Assembly (NCBI RefSeq): GCF_964340395.1
Contig: NC_135553.1
Coordinates: forward strand, 14,671,001 to 14,735,000
Length of the DNA stretch: 64,000 nt
From: Glandiceps talaboti
Taxonomy: Eukaryota > Hemichordata > Enteropneusta > Spengelidae
Reading direction: 5' to 3'
In this document: one piece after another, positions 45,998-57,900 of the stretch
Layout: each line of letters opens with the position of its first letter
Position numbering within the stretch: the first letter of the stretch is position 1
Position numbers and translations under genes: made by a program
The notes under the pieces: generated by a model
Seen by the model: the letters and a program-made list of their open reading frames with translations, nothing else
What the model was told of the DNA's origin: nothing
Databases searched by the model: none

Positions 45998-48900
45998 ATG
46001 GACCGTCTATGTGATGGTGGCATAAACGTTCGCGTGTCCACACCCAAATGCGTTTTCATTTGTCTCTGCGTTACTCTATGCCTCCTAGATGTATATTTTG
46101 GAAAAGGATTACAACACAATGTGACAAGGGTTCCTTCGATTGTTGCATCAGCTGTACGTGACAACGCGAAAGGTAAGATTCCAAGCAATCTTATTAAAAT
46201 CTGATGACATGTAGCGAAAGCAGCTAGATGCCTGTATTTGCCTCTGTTTCCATCGTTTGTGCCGTTTGTTTTGTTCCGAGTGATCGCCACCTTAATTCAC
46301 TACATTGTTGTCAGCAGCAATTTCATTGATGTAGGTTAATATCATGGGTACCTAACCCTAACCGGAATGGCAATATTATTATTCTCTAATCATTATTAGA
46401 GTATGGAGGTGTAAGGGTAGTCTCGCTGTAGTAGTCCCCCTCTTCTCGCGGCTGCGCCGCTCGGCATGCATAAACAGATTAGGGACGATAGTCACGAGTC
46501 TGGCAGCGAGACAAGTGTAAGGGGAGAAGGAGTATGCACAGTCATTCACCCATGATAGTTTAATTCTGCTGATGATAGTTTAATTCACCCATGATAGTTT
46601 AATTCTGTTTGCACAGCGATTAGCGTTTCCTGCCATTCTCGCAAGCATGAACTCGGAACATGAGGGCTTGAAATTGGCCATATTTGTTTTCAAATTGTTG
46701 GTTTTGTTCATTGTTTACGTTCTTTTCTTACAGAAGTGAGTGTTTTGTTTGTTTACTGTTTTTGCTCTTTAAAAAATATCTTTACCATGGTGAGTGGGGA
46801 CGAAGAAGGCTCAACGCGGTTGAGGGGCTCATTAGTGGGTTTTCACCTAAGCGTAGACGAACGATATATGCAGACGGCAAACTATTGATATGCAAATACG
46901 AACGTAAGCATGAATAGATGCCACGTATAAATCGACTAAAACCTCATTAATCTATTGACAATATTTAACGTCTTCAGCTCGAGTGGGTGAAAGAGAATGT
47001 TTCCTTTGTCAAGTAACTTGCATTTCATTATCACAAGCTTACAGATTTGTCAATACATTTCTTGTACACCTGTTTGATGAATTAAAAGAACATGGCGATT
47101 GGTTGATGGGCTTGGAATTGCAAGCTTGAGACGAGAACGTATTGATTTTGCATGATTTGAACCATCTGTTCACTTTCCTTCTGATTCTTTTTAAATATAG
47201 AATTCATGTAATATGTTAGAATTAGTTATCAAAGTAATTCGAACACGTGCTCCAGGGAATTGTCGTGAAAAAATGGCCGGGTGCGGACGTGTTATCCGGG
47301 TTCCTGTGACACGTACCGAACGTCCGATTTTGGAAGCTATGGGTCAGTATGCTAACAATTATCAACTGGTAGCAGATCATGTCCGTGCAAATTTACGCAT
47401 TCTTTCTCGAGATGTGCAGGACATTTACATTATTCGTTCTGCTACTGTAGTAAGACGTAGAATAAGGGATGTTGTCCAACGTCATCAGAAAAGTAATTGT
47501 TCGCACAAATAGGAAACGACCAGAATTTATGACAGGGTGGACTCGGAATATTGTGATCATGTTGAACACGTTATGATTATTGATACCTTGATAGCCAGTT
47601 ATAAAGGAAGTATAGTGGGTTTCATAATGGTGCTGGTCGACAATAACACAACAACCCGATCGTCGAATACATAAGTCATGACTACATCAACGTTTGTTAA
47701 AGTTTCACAGCTTTTTGCAACACTTTTGGACTGGAAATCGGTTATTTGTTCCCGGCTCCTTCGCCTCATTGGTTTCATGCATTCACAAAACAAGTTACTT
47801 GACTGTGCAGACAGGGAAAACAAATAGAAAAAAAAAATGATATCCTTATGCAAATAAAATGCGACGTATAAATCGACGAAACTCATTATCTTTTGACAAT
47901 ATTTAACGTCGACGAAAGTGGACGTATGCAAATTTTAGAACGAAAACAGACGAAAACACATTTTAGAACGAAAGCCGACGAAAATATATTGTTATGCAAA
48001 TACAGTGACTTATAAATCGACTTGGCCGACGAAAAGCTCATTAATCTATTGACAATATTTAACGTCGACGAAAGTGGACGTATGCAAATTTTAGAACGAA
48101 AACAGACGAAAACACATTTTAGAACGAAAGCCGACGAAAATATATTGTTATGCAAATACAGTGACTTATAAATCGACTTGGCCGACGAAAAGCTCATTAA
48201 TCTATTGACAATATTTAACGTCGACGAAAGTGGACGTGTGCAAATTTTAGAACGAAAATATTTAGAACGAAAGCCGACGAAAACCTATTGTTATACAAAT
48301 ACAGAGCGACATATAAATCGACATGGCCGACGAAAAGCTCATTAATCTATTGACAATATTTAACGTCGACGAAAGTGGACGTATGCAAATTTTAGAACGA
48401 AAGCCAACGAAAATATATTGTTATGCAAAGACAGAGTGACGTGTAAATCGACATGGCCGACGAAAAGCTCATTAATCTATTGATAATATTTAACGTCGAC
48501 GAAAGTGGACGTATGCAAATTTTAGAACGAATACATTTAGAACGAAAGCCTACGAAAATCCATTGTTATGCTAATACGTGCAACGGATAAATCGAAATGA
48601 CCAACGAAAAGGTCAATAATCAATTGACATATTTGTCTCCAACGAAAGTTGATGTATGGAAATTAACATGACAAAGAGTAAGTACAAGTAATGGTACAAT
48701 ATGGTTGCGTAACAGTGCTGCTCGACTACGTTCTGGGGAGAATCACCAGAGCTTGTTGAATTCCAAGTACATGTATATTATACATGTACTTGGAATTCAA
48801 CAAGCTCTGTTGAGCTATAACTATAACTATGTTTTACTACTTTTACTCTGGAGTTTCGCCTCTGACAAATAAAGGTTGCCACAAATAAAGGTTGCCACAA

Positions 48901-51900
48901 AAATGTCTTGTCAAATTCATGGAATTAAAGCAGAACATAAGTAGCACCATTACCGTTCTTCACTTCCACTTTGAAAGCAACCAGGCTAGACAACCTACGA
49001 ACGCATGTCAAATGAGGATTAACGGTTTATTTCCGTGAATATTTCGACCTTTTAATTTTCATGGTTCGTACTTTCTAATTATTAAGTCAGTAATATATTA
49101 GATCTTAGAGAGAAGTCTCTAAATGCCCTTGCCAGTCAACACAGTTCTACTCTTTGTCTAGATACAGTGCAAAGTTTGTCTTCCGTTAAGAATGATTTAA
49201 CCTGATACTTCAATATTTCACTGGACATCTCATTATAATTTGCATGCCAGCGTCTTCCAACGTTAGCCAATGACGATACAATGTTCTCAAGTTGAGAGAA
49301 CTCCTGTTTCTAAAACCGCCAGCTACTGCTGCAGTGTCTGAGCAATACTACAATTTTTGATTGGTGGAATCTAACGATTTGCATATAGAATTACAGATGG
49401 TTTCAATGACGTTAAATATTGTCAAAAGACTAATGAGTCTGTATTGTTGTTTAGGTCGTGTTGATTCAGGTTAACGTCCGTATTTGCATATGAATATCTC
49501 ATTAACGAGGGGATCGTAGTTGACCGTCGGTATAAGTGCTTAGGTGAAAACCCGCTAGTAGAACTAACTCATAAATAACTAAGGTCGGTCGTGAGTCATC
49601 GTATAATCAATAATAGATCCATGGTACGATAGACAACTTCGTCAGCAGGAGTGTGTGTAGCAAAACATACCTGGCATAGTCACAGTGGTAAATAAGTATG
49701 TAGGCACACAGTGTAGCTATAATTGACAAGCAAGTCAAAAGAAGTATACAATAGACACCGGTGGAAAGATAAACAACAAGGCGGAGCCGCGTTGTTTATC
49801 TTTCCACCGGTGTCTATTGTACTTATGCCCGACAAGTTCACAGGATGGCAGGATTAGTCCATCTCACCCTTGCTAGACTAGATTAAGATAAAGTACACAC
49901 TGTCTCACCCCTTGCCAGGCTAGGTGATGATAATAACTGAGATAAAAGTGTACACATTCGGGTGAGGACACACACAGCATGCAGTGTTCGCGGCGAAGAA
50001 ATAAGCCATACAACATTCACAAGCCCTGATATGACTGAACAACGAGACGTGTCTAATATTATAGTGTAGCTCATCTGAAGATCTGTGTAAAATTCGTTTT
50101 TTAAATGTTTACCGTTTCTTTTGAATGGTAACAGTTGTGCCCTTCATCCTTAAACCCTTACTGTGCAGTCACTACTCCATTCATGGTACAGTAGTATGAC
50201 TTATTTTTAATACTACTCGCCACAACTATTTTTCTCCGTAATTAAGTTCTCCTCGTAATTTTGGCAAATTATTTTGGTCCGGGTCGTACTCTTGCATTTC
50301 ATTCTTGAGACCATGGAGGTTCCCCTTCTATACTTCCATGTGCAGGCATATGGTTTCTGACTTTGCCGGACTGGTTTTACTTGAACTACAAAGGTCAACC
50401 CAATTCACACCTTCTAAGTCCCCCTTTGTCTTACACTATCCAATACTGATAAGACTTCAGTGGCAACTCAGACAAGGAGTTGGTTAATACCCGCTACACA
50501 AACTTTAATATTAGCTCCGGTAGAGGACTGCTAATCCCGTACATGTCAAACAATGTGTCAACATTATGACAGATAAAGGGCATAAGGTCGGAAAATTAAA
50601 TATGAGTTTCCCAGAAGTACTAATAGCAAGTAAAATACCCAAAGTGTAAAAAAAAAGAAAGAAATAAATTCATAATTATTTGGAAAACATTTGAGGATTA
50701 CGCGGTAAAACAAGACTGGCCACGCTATCGCTAGCGAAAGCCTTCGAACTAGTTTCATGGGGACCGGACGTTGAAGGAAGCGCGAAGCGAAGTGTGAGGT
50801 CAATGTGACGTCTCATGATGTATATATGATGCAACAACACGACGTTTACGTAGAGTAGAACTAAATGTATTCTAAACTTCAGCGGAAAGAAATTTTGTCG
50901 ATCGGACACTGACTATTTTCAAATTCTTAAAACATCTGAGAAAAATGAAGAGAGGAAGCAAAATATAGCACTGACAGACAAGATAGACGTACGGTACGTG
51001 TACAGGAGGCGAGGCACACCATGTGGTGCACACTGGACAATGATCGTGCGTGTTACGTATATGGCATCAGATGTAATACATGTAGCTAACCAAATATTCT
51101 TGGAATGCAGCCTTTCTTGTAACAAGTATTGGAAATTGTCAGAAACCTGAGGATTTTATGACTGAATATATTTCGATCAAGAATTCCCATACTTTCAGTT
51201 AAATTTTCTGATGACCCCGAAGCAAGACATGTTTGAAACATTTAGTGCGACATTTGATACTGATAAACGAGTGATATAATTCATAAACAAATCTAAAGTT
51301 GGCAACTCTTTTATTTCTGTAATGATCATCAAATTTCAAGGACAACTGTCTATGTTGTACACATAGATCATACATCACTGCCTAGTCTAGTTCCTATACC
51401 TGTCGACTGTTCTCTACGATCTCTAGCTCTGTGCATGTTGTGGAGATGAACGTAACGCGAACTGACAAGACTACAAGTACAATCATGGAGGCATCATAAA
51501 TATTTGTTTCATTCAAATTTTAAGTTGAGAAATCGTATTAAATTCTTTCCAGATTTCTCAAAAATCGTTTCCATATGTTTTGGCACTATCCAGCAATAAT
51601 CCTCGTCATGTAAATGGCATCGACTGACATCGTAGTCAAACATACGCACGGAGAGAGATCGGAGACCAAACAAGAGTCCGTACTCACCCCATCACGACGT
51701 ATGCATTTATGCGTTTGTTTTGAAATAGCTGGGGTGGTACTCCTACACATCGGGATAACTCGGAGAAGCACATGTTTGTGAGTTTATTGACTGTTTTCTG
51801 AGATGGGACATTGGGTTTGGAAACAGCCATAACAGATACTTCCAAAGAATTAGAACACGGAAGGAAAATAACGGGAACATCGATGACATTTCTACCAAAC

Positions 51901-54900
51901 TCGAGATCGCACGTAGCTAGCTACCTAGTCAATCTGATTAAAATCTGATGTTAGATAGGCTGGTGTTCCTGTATTTACCTTTATTCCATCGTTATTGCGT
52001 CTTTTACGTGAGTTTTTTTCCTGGGCGAACGCCTTTCTAATGGAAAGAAAGAAAGGCGTTCGCCCAGGAAAAAAAACTAGGTGATCTCAATGCAAGGATT
52101 GCAGAGGAGAATGATTATATAACATATGATGACGTAAGCTATCTCTCAATACCAGCTCATATTTACGAGGGTGATCTGTTTTGTATGGCTCGCAAATCAA
52201 AAGATAAGACTTCAAACAATTTCGGTAAAAGTTTGCTTTCTTTGTGTTGTACACTTTCAATGCATGTATTAAATGGTAGATTTAATGGTGACAGGGAAGG
52301 CCACATTACATGTACAGCCAACAATGGTAAAAGTGTTGTAGATTTCATAGTCGTATCGTCTTGTTTATTTGATTCAATTGCGGATTTTAAAGTTGGAGAT
52401 AGAAACGAATCGGATCACTTTCCCATTGAAAGTGTTTTAAGGTGTAAATTACATCGACACACAGATGGAGACATGAATATGAATGAGTTCACAAGGTATA
52501 GATGGAATTCTAAAGAAGAGCATACCTTTGTAAATAAATTTGGTACAGGTGATGTGGCCAACCTCTTAGAGGAGTGTAATGCAAATATTGGTGTCAATAA
52601 TGATGAAGCGATCGATTGTATTGTTAAAGCTGTCATAATGGCGGGATCTTGCATGAAATGTCCAAGTGGTACACAAAAGCGATCGCGCCAACAACAGCCC
52701 CCATGGTTCAACCGTATTTGTCAGCAGCAAAAACATCAGGTGAAAAAAAAATTGTATGAATTTAGGAAAAATAGCACAGAAGAATCTCTGCACGTCTACA
52801 AACGTAGTCGAAACTTGTTCAGAAATACATGCAGGAAGTTTAAAAGAAACTATGCTGATACATTATCGACAAAACTGAGAAACCAATGGGAGCATGTTTC
52901 AGGTAGTGATGGTATGTGGGCCATGATCAAAGACAGTCAGAAAGGATCACGTGATAACCCGTCAATTTCATGCAAACAGTGGGTCGACTATTTCACAAAA
53001 TTAAGCAACCCTCAAAATACGTCATTTGGTGTAACTTTTGAGGAAGAGAATAGTGTAGGTTTGGATTCAGATGATACGTATTTAGATATTTTGAATTCAA
53101 GCATCACTGACGAGGAAATCATGAAAGTGGTATTAAGATTGAAAAACGGCAAATCACCTGGTCCAGACGGCATACCGTCAGAATTTTTCAAATGTACTGT
53201 ATCTACCTTGTTGCCCATTATGAATAATCTATTCAACAATATTTTTGATACAGGTAATTTCCCTAAAGGATGGTCACGTGGTGTTATTATCCCATTGTAC
53301 AAAAAAGGTTCCAAATCAGATCCCAATAATTATAGGGGAATAACCTTATTAGACGTGTTTGGGAAAATATTCTGCAGTGTTTTAAATGATAGGTTATATA
53401 GATGGGCTGAAAACACTAATGCTATTTGTAACGCCCAAGCTGGATTCCGTAAAGGGTATTCAACAATGGACAATATCCTTTCTTTACATGCTATGATTCA
53501 GAACTACCTCAGAAGAAGGAGAGGGAAATTTTACTGCCTGTTTGTGGACTTTGCAAAAGCGTTTGATTCCGTTAATCACAAATGTCTGTTTTTTAAACTT
53601 CAGTCTATTGGCCTCTCTGGCAAAATGTATAACGTAGTCAAATCCATGTATAGTGATGTCAAATCATGTGTGCGTTTAGATGGGGGAGTGTCAGATTATT
53701 TTAATTGCAACATTGGTGTAAGACAAGGAAGTGTTTTAAGCCCTGTGCTATTCTCCTTTTTCATTGATGAATTGTATCGCATGATTAAAACTGTTGGTGT
53801 TAGGGGTATACAATTAACACAGGAAATGTATGATTTATTTATCTTACTTTATGCAGACGACATTATACTCTTCGCAGACTCTGTCATTGGTTTGCAAAGA
53901 TTGATTCACGTACTTGCTGAATTTTGTAACAAGTGGAAACTCCAGATAAACACGGACAAAACAAAGGTTGTAGTATTCCGCAAAGGGGGTCATAATGCAA
54001 GGAGTGAAACTTGGAAAATGAATGGAAAGGTCATTGATGTTGTAACATCATACAAATATCTTGGTTTATTGTTGTCATGTAGGAACACATGGACAAAAGC
54101 TGTAGGTAATTTAGCCGCTCAGGCACGGAAAGCAATGTATTCAATTTTTAAGTTCGAACGAAAAGTTGGTACCGTCAAACGTGATGTTTATTTTAAACTG
54201 TTTGATTCTCTTATTGCACCAATATTATTGTACGGAACTGAGATTTGGGGATATAAGCAATATGTTATAACAGAAAGGGTACACTTAAAATTTTGTAAAC
54301 ATTTTTTAGGCGTTACCCAAAGTACTCCAAATGAAGCTGTACTTGGGGAGTGTGGAAGATATCCCTTGTTTATTAACTCAATTACAAAATGCATTAAGTA
54401 TTGGTTACGCCTTACTGGGCTCTCAGATGACAGACTAGCCGCGCATGCATACAAGCTCATGTTTAAAAATGACGAAAATGGTCACTCATCATGGGCCACA
54501 GAGATCAAACATGTCCTTTGCTCATATGGCTTTGGCATAGTTTGGCTTCATCAAGGTGTAGGGGACATGGCATCGTTCATTTCGGAATTCAAACAACGTG
54601 TAACTGATGTTTACAAACAGGAATGGTATAGTGAAATATGCACAAAAGACAGACTCAAAACATATCGTAATTTCAAAAGTATGCTGGAGCCGGAGAAATA
54701 CTTGATGGAGATTACAGATTTAAAGTATAGACATGCGTTAGCCAGATTGAGATGTTCATGTCTCGGTTTAAGAGTTCAAGAGGGTATTTATACTGGTGTT
54801 GACATTGATAACAGAATCTGTGAAATTTGTACACAGGGTATAGAGGATGAATACCATGTCATATTTGTATGTCCACTGTATCAGAACTTGAGATATCTTT

Positions 54901-57900
54901 TACCTCAGTATTACTATATTTTTCCTACAGAAGATAAATTTTGTACATTAATGAGGTCAGAGTCACAAACAGTTTTACGAAATCTCGGTAAATTTGTGTT
55001 TAAAGCCATTAACTTGAGAAAAGAATATTTTCTGTAAAATTGTTTCAATGAGTGTATAGAACGTTTACTTTCTTTTTTTTGTTTATCCTGTTCATATTTC
55101 TATATTGTTAAAATTGTATTATGTATTGTGTCATATTGGCCGGTGGCCTTAAGACAAAATAAATACTATACTATTTTGGACAAGGATTTAATCCCGGACC
55201 TTATTATCATCAATTTCGACACAATATGCCAGTGGTTACTTCGAATGTTACATCAGCTATACGTGGCAATGTGAAAGGTAAGATTCCAGCAGACATATGA
55301 TATTACATGTATTGTTATAATTACAAGGAGTCTCTACACAGTCATTCATCCTTTGAACCTCAGACCACTAAAAGAATTCGAATTATTTTAGTGGTATTAG
55401 TTTGAACCCATGATAGTTACCGATGTTTGCATATAGCGATTAGCGTTTCAAAAAACTGGAAACATTACATAAAAAATAATCTCATCATGCTGTACAACTG
55501 ATTGGAAAAACAAAAACAGACATTCAAGACAACAAAAATACACTACCTGAAATTAAAACTGTGTAAAATGTCCCGATATTAGAAACATACTAGTAAAAAG
55601 GTTCACGTGCAAAAAGGTAAAATATGTAAAATCACAAAATGTACTGAGTTATAAAACGACTTAAAATGTAAGTTTTCAAACTGCTTTTAAAACTGTTGAA
55701 TGAAGAAGCAGCTCGGGTCGGTGATGGCATGCAAGGCATTCCATAGAGACGAGGGGCAGAGATTGAAAAAGCTCAATTACCATAATACATAGTATTGCCA
55801 ATAGGCTAGTGTAAATACATCGACCCGTGGTGTATTTTCGATGCATTCATTATTGTTTGGTGATATTTATTTCTAGTACGCGGAACACGGAATAGGATTT
55901 GTTGGGGAATGTTCTGCCCTCACCTAAGCTTCGTGACCTGAAAATTATTTCATGGAATGTTAACGGAGGGTTTGCAAGTAAATGGCATGGCACAGCTTTT
56001 AGAAACTTCATATGACCTGATATTTCTGTCTGAATGCTGGACAGACAAGGATTATGAATTACAAACGGATGGTTTTAAATCTTTTGTTTTCCCTAGGCTA
56101 AAAGTAAAATCAAAACAGGGTGGAGGATCTATCATTGTGATTAGGGACGAGTTTATTCCCCTTGTGTAATGTATATTTTGATACAATTACATGGCTAAAA
56201 TTAGATCAAGCCTTATGCCAAGATGCTAAGGATATTTATTGCGCATTTGTATATTTACCACCAACTGGCTCAACTTTCTATAGGTATTATGACTGTGATA
56301 TTTCTACGAACTTGAAAACCAAATTGCAACTTTTCAAACTTCTGGCAAAGTTATTGTTATTGGCGATACAAATAGTCGAACTAGAACGTGCGATGATTTC
56401 ATAACGTACGATAATTTGTATGATTCAGTCAACCCCAGAGATGTCTTTACATACCACAGTGACGTAACTTTACCTATACGTTAATATACTATATATACTA
56501 GGTTAATCAATTTATGCAAGTCGACTGGTTTGCGGATTTTGAATGGTAGACATACGGGTGGCACTAGTAATGACTTTACATTCAATGGGGCACGTGGAAT
56601 GAGTGTAATTGACTATGTGTTGACCACACCAACATTTTCCCTATTATTAGTAAATTTATTGTGTGTAACTTTAATGAATATTCTGACCATGCGCCCCTAC
56701 ATGTGGAATTGGCAGTCAGCTATTTGTATCCACAAGTAGAGAACAACGAACTTAGTACAGGGAAAGTTCGTGAAGTGTACCATTGGAACGCTAATCTTGC
56801 ACCACAATGTCGTGAGGCAGTACGAGTGAATCTCGATAAAATTCACACTTCTTTCAATGAAGCTGAGATTGTTTCACAAGCTACCATGAATAGTAACGTT
56901 GATAATTTCACTAGTGTGCTGAGTGGGATATTCACTCCTTTCTGTAAATCCTATGCTACCCGATCTCGAACACCCGATAGCAATGTTCATACCTTTGATG
57001 TAAATATATCGTCTCGTAATGTACCTGACAAACCTTGGTTTAATGATGAGCTAAAGCGATATTACAGAGAGTACAAACGTGCACTCAACCAAGTCAACAA
57101 GAGTAAGACTACTGAGCACCACACTTTTTTGAACGAAAAGAAACGAAAATATAAATTTTTAGAAGCTAAGCGTAAGCGATATTATTTGCGTACTGAAGGA
57201 GATATGCTAGCTCATTTGAAAAAAACATAATCCAAAAGAATTTTTTAAAAGATTCTCTCGTTCGAAGAAGGGTAGTATAGGTGTTAATTTGGGGACGCTC
57301 TCAGAGTACTTCAAACAACTACAGTCGTCTATAGTTGACACTGAGACTGCGGAAGAATATGCTATCGATGAACAAAACATTGTATTTGATGAACTAGAGG
57401 TCAGTATTACACAGGACAAGTTAGAGAATGCTATTGGCAAGTTAAAACGTGGGAAGAGTCATGGGCCAGACTGTGTTATGAATGAATTTTTCATTGAATG
57501 TAAAGATTTTATCGTTCCAATTTTAGTTAAGATCTTTAACTGTGTGTCAGATAAAGGTTTTTTTCCAGAAAGTTTGGTCATCGGCAGTAATTGTGCCAAT
57601 ATTTAAAAAGGGTGATGCCAAAGATCCCAGCAATTATCGTGGTATTAGTTTAGTAAGTCATTTAGGTAAACTTTTCACAGCCGTAATTAATCAACGTTTG
57701 CTTCGTGACATTGTCATCGAACCAAGATGTTATTACCGATGCCCAGTTTGGCTTTATGCCTGGCTTGAGTACTGTGGATGCAATATTTGCTTTGAACAAT
57801 TTTATTGCTAAATCTTTGTCAAATAGAAAACGTTTATATTATGCATTTATAGACTTCAAGAAGGCTTTTGATTCTATAAACCGATACAAATTGTGGTATA

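Larger units (their letters stand above)
46832..49557. mobile_element. 2.73-kb DNA transposon with terminal inverted repeats
   Basis: The precise extent comes from comparison with unit 1, which reads GGGGCTCA-GTAGAAC at 16541-16555. The left end TAGTGGGTTTTCACCTAAGC and the right end (complement TAGCGGGTTTTCACCTAAGC) match at 19 of 20. The inverted similarity continues in patches for ~130 bp (ATGCAAATACG, TTGACAATATTTAACGTC). No clear target duplication is visible. It carries one ORF (47213-47512), an internal array (47860-48660) and a perfect palindrome (48747-48809), but no recognised transposase, so it is probably non-autonomous. The superfamily is not assigned. Confidence 0.85.

Noticed and set aside
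47886-48197. Minus-strand ORF with a repeated [15 protein letters not shown] segment, looking like a repeat protein
   Set aside because: It is the reverse translation of the transposon's tandem array; the frame is open only because the repeat unit happens to be a multiple of three over two copies.
47860-48660. CRISPR-like array
   Set aside because: Unit length (130-156 bp), variable spacing and eukaryotic context exclude CRISPR; it derives from transposon ends.
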